Below, in pieces: positions 56,135 to 64,000 of a DNA stretch of 64,000 nucleotides (its first letter is position 1; every line of letters starts with the position of its first letter). The notes beneath the pieces were generated by a model, which was not told the DNA's origin, ran no database searches, and saw only the letters and a program-made list of their open reading frames with translations. The position numbers were made by a program, and so were the translations under genes. The DNA comes from SZAS-103 sp038226665 (lineage in GTDB: Bacteria > Pseudomonadota > Gammaproteobacteria > Xanthomonadales > Xanthomonadaceae). The stretch lies in NCBI GenBank assembly GCA_038226665.1, contig JBBRQI010000004.1:62001-126000 (forward strand), read 5' to 3'.

Positions 56135-56434
56135 TCAGTGATGGCCGAAGTGTTGCGCGAGCGCAACGAAGGCCACCAGTCCGCCGAAGAACAGGAACAC
56201 CGCAATGATCGCGAGCACAATCACGGCCAGGTGCAGGTAACCGAGAATCAATCCGCCGACCGCCATGCCGTCGCCATCGAGCGCACCATTGGTGCGGCGG
56301 ATTTCCGAACGCGCCATGTGCCCGCTGACAATCGCGATCACCGCGCCAATGATGGGCAATAAGCACCAACTGAGGATGCCGAAGACCAGGCTGATCGTCG
56401 CCGCGGTACAGGTCTGGCGAATTTGCGAATTCAT
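56135..56434 (-). CDS. DUF4190-domain membrane protein
   Basis: The ATG at 56434, 7 bases after AGGGGA, gives 99 residues. Two membrane helices (about 10-38 and 60-92) flank a GHMARSEIRRTNGALDGDGMAVGGLILGY loop, the pattern of DUF4190. The family has no known function. It lies in the series amaB - DUF4190 - pyrD - murB - EamA, 24 bases after amaB and 3 bases before pyrD. Confidence 0.85.
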   Translation of the reverse strand: MNSQIRQTCTAATISLVFGILSWCLLPIIGAVIAIVSGHMARSEIRRTNGALDGDGMAVGGLILGYLHLAVIVLAIIAVFLFFGGLVAFVALAQHFGHH

Positions 56435-56458
56435 GCGGTTTCCCCTGTCGAGTTGCAA

Positions 56459-57991
56459 TCAGAAATCGAACTTGATGCCCTGCGCGAGCGGCAGTGAATT
56501 CGAATAGTTGATCGTATTCGTCTGTCGACGCATGTAGGCGCGCCACGCATCCGAACCCGATTCGCGGCCGCCGCCGGTTTCCTTCTCGCCACCGAATGCG
56601 CCGCCGATTTCCGCGCCCGAGGTGCCGATGTTGACGTTCGCGATGCCGCAATCCGAACCCGCTGCGGACAGGAATGCTTCGGCGGTTTTCAGGTTGGTCG
56701 TGAAGATCGACGACGACAATCCCTGCGGCACGGCGTTCTGCACGTGCAGGGCTTCGTCGAGCGTCGAATACTTCATGACGTACAGGATCGGCGCGAAGGT
56801 TTCGGTCTGCACGACGTCGGCGTCATTGCTCAGGCCGGTGACGATGGCCGGCAGCACATAGTTGCCCTTGCCCTCGATCGCAGCGCCGCCGCTGGCGACG
56901 GTGCCGCCGCTGGCCTTGGCTTTGGCGATCGCGGCGAGATATCCCTTCACCGCGTCCTGGCTGTTGAGCGGACCCATCAAGTTGTTCGCATCGGTCGGGT
57001 CGCCGATTTTTTTCTCGACCTGCGCGTAGGCGGCGACGAGTTTTGCGAGCACTTCATCGTAGATCGAGGTATGCACGAACAGGCGGCGCGTTGTCGTGCA
57101 ACGCTGGCCGGCGGTGCCGACCGCGCCGAATACGATGGCCGGGATGGCAAGTTTAAGGTCGGCGGTTTCATCGACGATGATCGCGTTGTTGCCGCCAAGC
57201 TCCAGCAGCGAACGGCCCATGCGCTGCGCGACGCGTTCGCCGACGTTGCGGCCGACCCTGGTCGAGCCGGTGAAACTGATCAGCGGAATGCGGCGGTCGT
57301 CGACGAAGGTGCTGGCGAGTTCGGTCCCGGCATCGTTGAACAGGAAGAACAGGTCCGGGAAGCCGCCGTCCTTCAGCGCTTCGTTGCAGATCTTCAGCGC
57401 TGCAATCGCCGAGAGCGGCGTTTTCGGCGACGGTTTCCAGATGCAGATATCGCCGCAGATCGCCGCGACGAATGCGTTCCACGCCCACACCGCGACCGGG
57501 AAATTGAACGCGCTGATGATGCCGACGATGCCGATCGGATGCCATTGTTCGTACATGCGATGGCCGGGGCGTTCGCTGTGCATCGTGAGGCCGTAGAGCT
57601 GGCGCGACAGGCCGACGGAGAATTCGCCGATGTCGATCATCTCCTGCACTTCGCCGTCGCCTTCGGGCTTCGACTTGCCCATTTCGAGCGCGACCAGCGA
57701 GCCGAGCGCGTCTTTGTGCTTGCGCAATGCATCGGAACACAGGCGGATGGCCTCGCCACGGCGCGGCGCCGGCGTCGTGCGCCAGATCGTGAACGCTTCC
57801 TGCGCACGCGCGAGAATGGTGTCGTAGTCGGCCTGCGAGGACGCATGCACGCGCGCGAGCACGTCGCCGGTCGCCGGATTGATCGGTTCGATCACGCCGG
57901 CGTCTTGCGTGCGCGACCATTCGCCACGGCCTAGGTAGGTGCCGGATTCGTCAGCGCCAAGGCCGAGTGCGGAGAGAACGGGGTGGGTCAT
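56459..57991 (-). CDS. amaB: Aldehyde dehydrogenase of the ALDH7/AmaB type (aminoadipate semialdehyde/P6C dehydrogenase)
   Basis: The ATG at 57991 with CAGGAG 7 bases before it gives 510 residues. The sequence is of the antiquitin family: MYEQWHPIGIVGIISAFNFPVAVWAWN, GRSLLELGGNNAIIVDE, GTAGQRCTTTRRLFVH with the catalytic Cys, and NIGTSGAEIGGAFGGEKETGGGRESGSDAW. Family members oxidise alpha-aminoadipic semialdehyde (in equilibrium with piperideine-6-carboxylate) to aminoadipate in lysine catabolism. No other lysine-degradation gene is nearby, so the exact role is probable and not proven. An 18-base perfect palindrome stands 26 bases upstream of the start. Confidence 0.88.
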   Translation of the reverse strand: MTHPVLSALGLGADESGTYLGRGEWSRTQDAGVIEPINPATGDVLARVHASSQADYDTILARAQEAFTIWRTTPAPRRGEAIRLCSDALRKHKDALGSLVALEMGKSKPEGDGEVQEMIDIGEFSVGLSRQLYGLTMHSERPGHRMYEQWHPIGIVGIISAFNFPVAVWAWNAFVAAICGDICIWKPSPKTPLSAIAALKICNEALKDGGFPDLFFLFNDAGTELASTFVDDRRIPLISFTGSTRVGRNVGERVAQRMGRSLLELGGNNAIIVDETADLKLAIPAIVFGAVGTAGQRCTTTRRLFVHTSIYDEVLAKLVAAYAQVEKKIGDPTDANNLMGPLNSQDAVKGYLAAIAKAKASGGTVASGGAAIEGKGNYVLPAIVTGLSNDADVVQTETFAPILYVMKYSTLDEALHVQNAVPQGLSSSIFTTNLKTAEAFLSAAGSDCGIANVNIGTSGAEIGGAFGGEKETGGGRESGSDAWRAYMRRQTNTINYSNSLPLAQGIKFDF

Positions 57992-58017
57992 TTGAAACTC
58001 CTGTTTTTTTCCGAGAG

Positions 58018-58035
58018 CCGCACATGCATGTGCGG
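58018..58035. repeat. Perfect 18-base palindrome in the amaB leader
   Basis: CCGCACATGCATGTGCGG is its own reverse complement and lies upstream of the amaB ribosome binding site; read on the minus strand it is followed by a run of seven A before CAGGAG. Its centre resembles the CACATGGATGTG cores of the repeats at 47238-47312. A regulator site, a leader hairpin or a single REP copy are all possible. Confidence 0.55.
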
Positions 58036-58123
58036 GTCGTTCGGATGTTGCGAAGTGGTGCGAACGATCCAAGTTGAACGTACGCGCGGATGTGCGGGTG
58101 ATGCGAGCGGCTCGCAAGGCTTC

Positions 58124-58200
58124 TGGTGACCCCGACAGGATTTGAACCTGTGACCTCGCCCTTAGGAGGGGCGCGCTCTATCCAGCTGAGCTACGGGGCC
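58124..58200 (-). tRNA. tRNA-Arg (anticodon CCT)
   Basis: The minus strand folds into a full cloverleaf of 77 bases: acceptor GGCCCCG with CGGGGTC, D arm GCTC..GAGC, anticodon stem CGCCC/GGGCG with loop CTCCTAA (anticodon CCT, reading AGG), and T arm ACAGG-TTCAAAT-CCTGT. The 3' CCA is encoded. It is upstream of amaB on the same strand, with about 130 bases between. Confidence 0.95.
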
Positions 58201-58347
58201 CAATAGGCAATTATCGCAAGGAACGGCGCTTCCTGTCGCATGCGCATTGCTCGCGTGTCCGGATGAGCGGATGCATGCCGGAGAATGAATGGTCGCGGCT
58301 CAGGTACGGACATGGGATCATCAAACTCCCGATCCAAGGCCATCGCC

Positions 58348-58851
58348 ATGAATGTCGCCATTTTCGACGCCGTCGTCACCACGCCGTTGCGCATGTTGCA
58401 GAACCTCGATGCGATCCTCGACAAGGCTGCTGCCGACATCGCCGCAGGCAAACTCGACGAGGAAACCGTCCTGCATGCGAAGCTTGCGCCGGACATGTTC
58501 GACTTAACCCGCCAGGTGCAGCTCGCCACCGACTTCGCGAAGAGCCCGGCAGCCCGCCTGGCTGGCGTCGAAGTGCCGAAGTTCCCCGACGAGGAAACCA
58601 CGCTCGCCGCGTTGAAGAAGCGCATCGCGGGCATTGCCGACTTCGTGCGAGGATTCAAACCTGCGCAGTTCGAGGGCGCCGCGGAGCGCCAGATCGTGAT
58701 CCCGATGCGCGATCGCACGCTGGAGATGGTTGGCCAGGATTACTTGCTGGGCTTCGCTCAGCCGAATTTCTATTTCCACTACACCACGGCCTACGCGATC
58801 CTGCGCCACCTGGGCATCGAGATCGGCAAGAAAGACTTCATGGGGCAATGA
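58348..58851 (+). CDS. DUF1993 family protein
   Basis: The ATG at 58348 gives 167 residues, preceded by AAGG at about 9 bases. The mostly helical chain with LRMLQNLDAILDKA at the start and the C-terminal FYFHYTTAYAILRHLGIEIGKKDFMG is typical of DUF1993, related in fold to DinB-like four-helix proteins. The function is unknown; the HYTTAYAILRH segment could hold a metal-binding histidine pair. Single gene, cytoplasmic. Confidence 0.88.
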   Translation: MNVAIFDAVVTTPLRMLQNLDAILDKAAADIAAGKLDEETVLHAKLAPDMFDLTRQVQLATDFAKSPAARLAGVEVPKFPDEETTLAALKKRIAGIADFVRGFKPAQFEGAAERQIVIPMRDRTLEMVGQDYLLGFAQPNFYFHYTTAYAILRHLGIEIGKKDFMGQ

Positions 58852-58982
58852 AGGCCGCTTGCTAGCCTCTTGACGAGCGGCGTAAGGAACGCCGGAGCGC
58901 TGCGCGCGCGGGCCGGAATGATCATTAACAAGCCCATCATCCAAACAGCTACACTCTGCGCGCTGCCACGGGGAGCTGTGCA

Positions 58983-59849
58983 ATGCCTTGCGATCCGCAA
59001 ATGCTGGACGGCGTCGAGCTGTTCGAGCACCTGACCGACGACGATCGCCGCAGCCTCGCCGAGGTGATCGATCGCCGGTCGCTTGCCGCTGGCGCGACAT
59101 TGTTCCAGGCCGGCGAGCCGGGCGATTCGCTGTTCGTCGTGCAGGCGGGGGAGGTCGAGCTCTACATCAAGGACACCGCCGGCCAGAAGATCGTGCTGAC
59201 CGTATCCAGCCGGGGCGAGATCTTCGGCGAGCTGTCGCTGCTCGACCAGGGCGCGCGCACCGCGACGGCGGTCGCGCTGGTCGATAGCGAACTGCTTGAA
59301 CTCGACCGCGACGACCTGCTGCTGTTGTTCAAGAAAACCCCTGCGGCGGCGCTGGCCCTGCTCGCCGCGATGGGCCACATGACCCGCAAGGCCGACGCCT
59401 TGCTGCGCACGCGCGTGTCACGCAACGCGAACGAGGAGGCCGAAGTACAACGCGGCCTCGTCCTGCGCATCGCCGACTGGGTGTCGTGGTTCAGCGGCAG
59501 CATGGTGTTCCTCGCCATCCACGGAGTCTGGTTCATCGCGTGGATCCTGATCAACACGGGTTCGATCGGCATCACGCCATTCGATCCGTATCCGTACGGC
59601 CTGCTGACGATGATCGTGTCGCTGGAAGCGATCTTCCTGTCCTGCATCGTGCTGATCAGCCAGAACCGGCAGGCCGAAAAAGACCGCGTGCGTTCCGACA
59701 TCGAATACGAGGTCAACATCAAGGCCGAACTCGAAGTCGCGCACCTGCACGAGAAGACCGACCGCATCTATTCCGAGATGCACGCGCACTTCGCGAAAAT
59801 GCAGAAGGCGATGGCATTGGCGCGCGGCGCGTCCGCTTCGGCCGACTGA
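58983..59849 (+). CDS. Cyclic nucleotide-binding domain fused to DUF1003 membrane protein
   Basis: The 288-residue protein has GGGAG 7 bases before its ATG. Residues about 12-130 form a cNMP-binding (Crp-like) beta-roll: LAAGATLFQAGEPGDSLFVVQAGEVEL, GEIFGELSLLDQGARTATAVAL, with the phosphate-binding GELSLLDQGARTA cassette intact. There is no helix-turn-helix. Residues about 158-225 carry DUF1003, with two membrane helices (MVFLAIHGVWFIAWILIN and LLTMIVSLEAIFLSCIVLI), and a helical tail follows. It is therefore a membrane protein that may respond to cAMP, c-di-GMP or another ligand; what it does is unknown. Confidence 0.88.
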   Translation: MPCDPQMLDGVELFEHLTDDDRRSLAEVIDRRSLAAGATLFQAGEPGDSLFVVQAGEVELYIKDTAGQKIVLTVSSRGEIFGELSLLDQGARTATAVALVDSELLELDRDDLLLLFKKTPAAALALLAAMGHMTRKADALLRTRVSRNANEEAEVQRGLVLRIADWVSWFSGSMVFLAIHGVWFIAWILINTGSIGITPFDPYPYGLLTMIVSLEAIFLSCIVLISQNRQAEKDRVRSDIEYEVNIKAELEVAHLHEKTDRIYSEMHAHFAKMQKAMALARGASASAD

Positions 59850-59906
59850 AAGTCGTCGCGCATGCGCGATCGACGCGACTGCGGTTTCGTTGGCGACAGG
59901 CGCGAC

Positions 59907-61055
59907 ATGCAACCGCATTGTACGATCCAGCGCGGAATACGGTTCGCGGTTCTTGCGTTGTTCGCGGCGCTCGCCCTGGCAAACATGCCGCTCGCCGACG
60001 CGGATGAGGCGACCGGCTACGTGCATCGCTTCAACTACACGGGCGAAGTATTTGCCGATGCCAACGGCGGCATGCAGACCGGCGTCGTCTACACCGGGCT
60101 TTTGCAGGGCACGCTGGACTGGCACTGGGGATCGTGGACCGCGCATGGCGATGCCTACTTTCCACATGGCGACAGTCTGTCCCAACACGATGTCGGCGAT
60201 TTCTCGGTGGTCAGCAACATCGATGCCGTGCACCAACTGCGCTTGCACGAATTGTGGGGACAACGCCAGTTCGGGCCCGTCTCCGCCAGGATCGGATTGC
60301 TCGCGGCCGATACCGAATTCTGGGGCAGCGACACTGCGGCGCTGTTCGTCAGCAGTGCATTCGGCGCGCCGAGCGTGATCAGCGGCAACCTGCCGCACGC
60401 GCCGATTTTTCCGCAGGGCGTGCTCGGCGCGCGCGCCGCATACGACCTCGGCAAGAAGGACACGCTGCGCGTCGCCTTGATCGACGGAGACGGCGGCGAT
60501 CCGGCCAGTGCGAACCGGCATGGGCTGCGCATCGATCTCGATCACGGAGCATTACTCGTCGTCGAGGACCAGCACCTGTTCGGCACCGTCGCAGCGCCGA
60601 CGGCGAGCGCGCGGATCAGCGCGTTCTTCCGCACCCGCGATTCCACCGATATCGATGGCCCGAGCGCGCGCGGAACCTGGGGCATGATCGGCGTGATCGA
60701 CCACACCATCAACAAGCGTCTGGTCTGGTTCGGTCGTGTGGGCGTGGCGGACCACGATCGCAGCACGGTGCCGTGGTCGCTCGAAACCGGCGTCAACGTC
60801 GGCGCGGTGTTCGGCCCACGCAACACGTTGGGGCTCGCGTTCGCCTATGTCGATCTGAACAAGCAGTTGCGCTCGCCCGACAATCCGCAGGGATTGCGCC
60901 ATGAGGCCATTTTAGAGAGCACGTTGAACATGCCGTTCAACGAAAGGATCACCTTGCAGCCCGACCTGCAATACGTGTTCGATCCGGGCGGCACCGCGAA
61001 CGCGCGCAATGCGTTGGTCGTTGGCGTGCGGGTGAATCTGGTGTTGGGACGCTAG
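59907..61055 (+). CDS. OprB-family carbohydrate porin-like outer membrane protein
   Basis: Start at the ATG at 59907 (MQPHCTIQRGIRF), 382 residues, with a signal peptide ending ADADEA. The remainder alternates as beta-strands and ends in a hydrophobic strand (ALVVGVRVNLVLGR), as in outer membrane barrels. The pattern of paired strands WGSWTAHGDAYFPHG, LHELWGQRQFG.VSARIGLLAADTEFWGS and GTANARNALVVGVRVN matches the OprB family, which passes glucose and other sugars. It follows the cNMP-DUF1003 gene by 57 bases on the same strand. Confidence 0.82.
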   Translation: MQPHCTIQRGIRFAVLALFAALALANMPLADADEATGYVHRFNYTGEVFADANGGMQTGVVYTGLLQGTLDWHWGSWTAHGDAYFPHGDSLSQHDVGDFSVVSNIDAVHQLRLHELWGQRQFGPVSARIGLLAADTEFWGSDTAALFVSSAFGAPSVISGNLPHAPIFPQGVLGARAAYDLGKKDTLRVALIDGDGGDPASANRHGLRIDLDHGALLVVEDQHLFGTVAAPTASARISAFFRTRDSTDIDGPSARGTWGMIGVIDHTINKRLVWFGRVGVADHDRSTVPWSLETGVNVGAVFGPRNTLGLAFAYVDLNKQLRSPDNPQGLRHEAILESTLNMPFNERITLQPDLQYVFDPGGTANARNALVVGVRVNLVLGR

Positions 61056-61273
61056 AAAATCGTCGTGATTCGCGACGGCTGCGTGGATAACGCGGCGGAC
61101 GTCGAGGGGATCCCCGCATGGGATCAAACCATTGGTCGATGATTCACGGTAATACGCAGACAACATGCGGCACGAACGGTTGCGCCTGTATATTCGCGAT
61201 GATCATGGCCAGCGAGCACGGCCATGCGACCGCCCGAATCGCCAACGATTGAACCAGAGACGGACCATCGAAC

Positions 61274-62758
61274 ATGCCGACAACGCGCGTCATCCATATC
61301 CAGCCGTCCGACGACGACACGCTCGCGCGGGGCGTCGCCGACATCCAGCGCGAGCTGCGATTGCCGCTCGCGTTTCCGCCGGAAGTCGAAGCCGCCGCCG
61401 CGCAGGCCGCTGCGAATCCGCGCCTGCCGGATCTCGATCGCACCGACATTCCTCTGGTGACGATCGATCCGCCCGGTTCGATGGACCTTGATCAGGCGAT
61501 GCACCTGGAGCGCAACGCAAGCGGTTACCGCGTGTATTACGCGATCGCCGATGTCGCCGCATTCGTCACCGCTGGCGATGCGATCGACGTCGAGGCCAAC
61601 CGGCGCGGCGAGACCTTGTATGGCGGCGGTTCGATCATTCCGCTGCACCCGAAGTCGCTGTGCGAAGGTGCGGCGTCGTTGCTGCCGAACCAGATGCGGC
61701 CGTCAATCCTGTGGACGATCGATCTGGATGCGAACGGCGAAATCGCGACGATCGACGTACGCCGCGCGTGCGTCAAAAGCCGCGCCAAACTTGATTACGC
61801 AAGCGTGCAACAAAGCATCGACGCCAGTACCGCCGATCCGGTCTGGGCGACGTTGCGCGAGATCGGACAGTTGCGGCAACAACTGGAGAAGGCGCGCGGC
61901 GGCGTCAGCCTTGCGTTGCCGGATGCGGAAGTCGATTGCATGAATGGGCAGTGGGAACTCGAATATCGGGTGAGCCTTCCGGTGGAGGACTGGAACGCGC
62001 AGATTTCGTTGCTGACCGGCATGGCGGCCGCGCGCTTGATGGTGCAGGGCAAGGTTGGAGTGCTGCGCACCTTGCCGCCGCCCGACACACAATCCATCGC
62101 GCGCCTGCGCATCACTGCGGGCACGCTCGGCATCGTGTGGCCGGCCGCGCAGGGTTATCCGGATTTCATTCGCACGCTCGATCCGGCGCAACCCAAACAC
62201 GTTGCGATGATGTTGGCGTGCACGACGGTGTTGCGCGGCGCCGGTTATGCGGCCTTCAACGGATCATTGCCGGCCCAGCCGATGCATTCGGCGATCGCAG
62301 CGGAGTACGCGCACGTGACCGCGCCGATGCGCCGGTTGGTGGATCGCTATGCGAGCGAAGTCTGCGTCGCGCTGTGCGCGCAGCAACCGGTTCCGCTGTG
62401 GGCGCTCGATGGATTGCCCAGCCTCCCCGACACGATGCAGGCTGCGGATCGTCGCGCGCACCAGTACGAGCGTGCGGTGATCGACCTCGTCGAATCGGTA
62501 CTTCTCGCATCGCATGTCGGCGAAAGTTTCAATGGCGCGATCGTCGAGGTAGCAGCGCCTAAAACCTGGCATGGCGGGGGTCGCAACGGTGCGGCGAACA
62601 ACGGCAATTCGCACGCGGGCATCGTGATGCTGCGCGATCCGGCGATCGAAGCGCCCGTGTCCTCGTCTTGCGAATTGACGTTGGGCGCAGATGTCAGCGT
62701 GAAGCTGGTCGAGGCCGATCCATCGAAACGTTCGACGCAATTCGAGGTGATCGGATAA
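61274..62758 (+). CDS. RNB-domain (RNase II/R-family) exoribonuclease, short form
   Basis: The 494 residues begin almost directly with the RNB catalytic domain, so the cold-shock domains of RNase II and RNase R are missing, and the C-terminal S1 part is reduced. The catalytic loop is TIDPPGSMDLDQAMHLE: D65, D71 and D73 match the essential acids, while the fourth position is Q74 where RNase II has Asp. The second RNB signature HVTAPMRRLVDRYASEVC is intact. It should degrade or trim RNA from the 3' end; specificity is unknown. A strong terminator follows, then tRNA-Ala and rnd on the other strand. Confidence 0.9.
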   Translation: MPTTRVIHIQPSDDDTLARGVADIQRELRLPLAFPPEVEAAAAQAAANPRLPDLDRTDIPLVTIDPPGSMDLDQAMHLERNASGYRVYYAIADVAAFVTAGDAIDVEANRRGETLYGGGSIIPLHPKSLCEGAASLLPNQMRPSILWTIDLDANGEIATIDVRRACVKSRAKLDYASVQQSIDASTADPVWATLREIGQLRQQLEKARGGVSLALPDAEVDCMNGQWELEYRVSLPVEDWNAQISLLTGMAAARLMVQGKVGVLRTLPPPDTQSIARLRITAGTLGIVWPAAQGYPDFIRTLDPAQPKHVAMMLACTTVLRGAGYAAFNGSLPAQPMHSAIAAEYAHVTAPMRRLVDRYASEVCVALCAQQPVPLWALDGLPSLPDTMQAADRRAHQYERAVIDLVESVLLASHVGESFNGAIVEVAAPKTWHGGGRNGAANNGNSHAGIVMLRDPAIEAPVSSSCELTLGADVSVKLVEADPSKRSTQFEVIG

Positions 62759-62784
62759 ATCGCGCCAGGCGCTGCCCGGACAAG

Positions 62785-62814
62785 AAAGCCGGAATCCTGC
62801 GGGATTCCGGCTTT
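62785..62814. terminator. Rho-independent terminator after the RNB gene
   Basis: AAAGCCGGAATCC and GGATTCCGGCTTT form a perfect 13-base stem with a TGCG loop, followed by T on the plus strand and flanked by a matching A-run. It sits 26 bases after the stop and may also stop transcription from the tRNA-Ala gene on the other strand. Confidence 0.9.
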
Positions 62815-62827
62815 TCATCGTTTGATG

Positions 62828-62900
<73 letters not shown>

Positions 62901-62952
62901 ATCGAACAGGCCGGAAAGGATACCGTTCGCGACGTTCAAGCGCTAGTGGCCG

Positions 62953-64000
62953 TTAATCCCGTGTGTCGAGAATCGGGCGCAGCAAGGGTTCGAGGATGGG
63001 GCGACGCCATCCACCCAGCGCCGCAGGCCAGTTGTTGCCGTCGAGCAGGGCTTCGAGCATGCGCCGCGAGGCAAGCGTGCCTGCGTCGAGTTGCAGGCGC
63101 GCTGCCTCGGCCGCAACGGCATCCTGCAACGCGCGCAGGATTTTCTTTTGCGCGCCGTCGGGGGGTTGCACGAGCGGGACGTCGCGCTCCTCGGCGCTCA
63201 ACGACGTTGCCAGCGCATCCCATAATTCGCTGCGCAACTTGCGCGGTGATTTGGGCTGGGTGTCGAGGAAGGCGTGGAATGCGCGTGCGTCGATCGGCGG
63301 CTTGCGCGCAAGTGCGACTGCGAGTTCGTTGTCGAGGATCCAGCCTTTCGGACGATCGCCCGCGCGCGCCTGCACCTCACGCCAGCGCAGCAAACGGCAT
63401 AGCAGGGCCTGCGCGTCGGCGTCGAGATATTGCGCGCCGCGCAGTACGAGGTGCGGATAGGGTTCGGGTGTTTCGCTGGATGCATTCGCGAGCAGGCGCG
63501 CGCAATCCTCGGCCAGCCACGTTTCGCGGCCGAGTTCGCGCAACTTGTCGCGCAACAGCGCATGCAGCGCGTGCAGGTGCAGCACGTCATCGGCGGCATA
63601 CACGAGTTGCGCGGGCGACAGCGGGCGATGCAGCCAGTCCGATCGCGTTTCGCTTTTCGGCAATACGATGCCGAGTTGGGTTTCGACGAGTTTCTGGTAA
63701 CCCATGCCAGCGCCGAGGCCGCACAGCGCGGCGGCGATCTGGGTGTCGAACAATGGCGCGGGCAGGGCATTGCAGCCGTGTTGCAGGGCCTGGATGTCTT
63801 CGCTGGCGCTGTGCATGATCTTGACGATCGCGGGATTTCCGATCAACGCGCGCAATAATTCGGGAATGCCGGTAACGGTCGGATCGACCAGCAGCACGTC
63901 GTGGCCGGGGGCGGTCATCTGCACCAGCGCAAGTTGCGCCCACCAGGTGCGTTCGCGGATGAATTCGGTGTCCAGCGCGAGCAATTCGGTGTCGGCCCAG
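62953..64000 (-). CDS. rnd: Ribonuclease D (N-terminus beyond window)
   Basis: RNase D trims the 3' ends of tRNA and other small RNAs. The frame runs through the right edge, and only about 15-20 residues are probably missing: the visible part opens with WADTELLALDTEFIRERT. The DEDD-type exonuclease acids are in LDTEF, MHSASEDIQAL and YAADDVLHLHAL; the HRDC domain follows from about residue 210 (LLRWREVQARAGDRPKGWILDNE). The last part diverges, as usual. A TTG near 63984 is internal and should not be taken as the start. The 3' end faces the tRNA-Ala gene. Confidence 0.94.
   Translation of the reverse strand, partial: WADTELLALDTEFIRERTWWAQLALVQMTAPGHDVLLVDPTVTGIPELLRALIGNPAIVKIMHSASEDIQALQHGCNALPAPLFDTQIAAALCGLGAGMGYQKLVETQLGIVLPKSETRSDWLHRPLSPAQLVYAADDVLHLHALHALLRDKLRELGRETWLAEDCARLLANASSETPEPYPHLVLRGAQYLDADAQALLCRLLRWREVQARAGDRPKGWILDNELAVALARKPPIDARAFHAFLDTQPKSPRKLRSELWDALATSLSAEERDVPLVQPPDGAQKKILRALQDAVAAEAARLQLDAGTLASRRMLEALLDGNNWPAALGGWRRPILEPLLRPILDTRD

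Noticed and set aside
55101..56651. Extension of the murB frame far upstream
   Set aside because: Overlaps pyrD in another frame; the MurB start is the GTG coupled to the pyrD stop.
63982..63984. TTG as start of rnd
   Set aside because: The sequence before it (WADTEL) continues the RNase D family, so the true start lies beyond the window.

Overview
The window looks like chromosomal DNA of a high-GC gammaproteobacterium, most likely of the Xanthomonadales/Lysobacterales and perhaps Rhodanobacteraceae. This is an inference from the GC-rich codon use, the gene families (YaeQ, an IspG of 415 residues, MurB, quinone-type PyrD, AmaB-type dehydrogenase, RNase D), the secreted S53 peptidase, and the style of short intergenic palindromic repeats. 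I see no rRNA, CRISPR array, prophage, transposase or plasmid gene. Two tRNA genes are present. About 43 protein genes fill most of the sequence, and long antisense open frames are side effects of the GC-rich third positions.

Layout. 1-4.1 kb: a secreted DUF11-type repeat protein running off the left edge, divergent from a secreted SEL1/coiled-coil/caspase-fold protein, then a DUF4337 membrane protein. 4.2-9.1 kb: an RND efflux permease and its lipoprotein adaptor, and yaeQ. 9.3-13.3 kb: a phospholipid-themed group (PAP2 phosphatase, cardiolipin-synthase-like enzyme, diacylglycerol-kinase-like enzyme, metallophosphoesterase). 13.4-16.2 kb: a double-GAF histidine kinase, a small unknown gene and a DUF883 protein. 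16.5-26.9 kb: a 2905-residue cyclic beta-1,2-glucan synthase (NdvB) followed by phosphoglucomutase; the mutase supplies glucose-1-phosphate for the UDP-glucose that NdvB uses. 27.3-30.8 kb: a secreted S53 peptidase converging on P5C dehydrogenase. 31-37.8 kb: slipin, a GAF-GGDEF cyclase, an OPT transporter, a fatty-acid-hydroxylase-family protein and a small protein. 37.9-42.0 kb (minus): ECF sigma factor, putative anti-sigma partner, IMPACT protein and ABC exporter, with four-base start/stop overlaps. 42.2-47.2 kb: a GAF-GAF-GGDEF-EAL protein converging on a von Willebrand A lipoprotein. 47.5-52.9 kb: an aldehyde dehydrogenase, xseA, ispG, a second PAP2 gene and a glyoxalase-fold protein. 53.1-58.0 kb (minus): amaB, DUF4190, pyrD, murB and an EamA transporter. 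58.1-64 kb: tRNA-Arg, DUF1993, cNMP-DUF1003 fusion, OprB-like porin, RNB exonuclease, tRNA-Ala, and rnd running off the right edge.

Themes are the cell envelope (glucans, phospholipids, peptidoglycan precursor, porin, efflux), signalling (three proteins with related tandem GAF modules feeding a kinase, a diguanylate cyclase and a cyclase/phosphodiesterase), and RNA/tRNA turnover. The most noteworthy observations are a decayed copy of the ispG 3' end on the far side of the PAP2 gene; a TonB-plug-like motif shared by the putative anti-sigma factor and the nearby vWA lipoprotein; a dispersed palindromic repeat, one copy of which supplies a gene's stop codon; and a tRNA-Ala gene without an encoded CCA end lying between two exoribonuclease genes.
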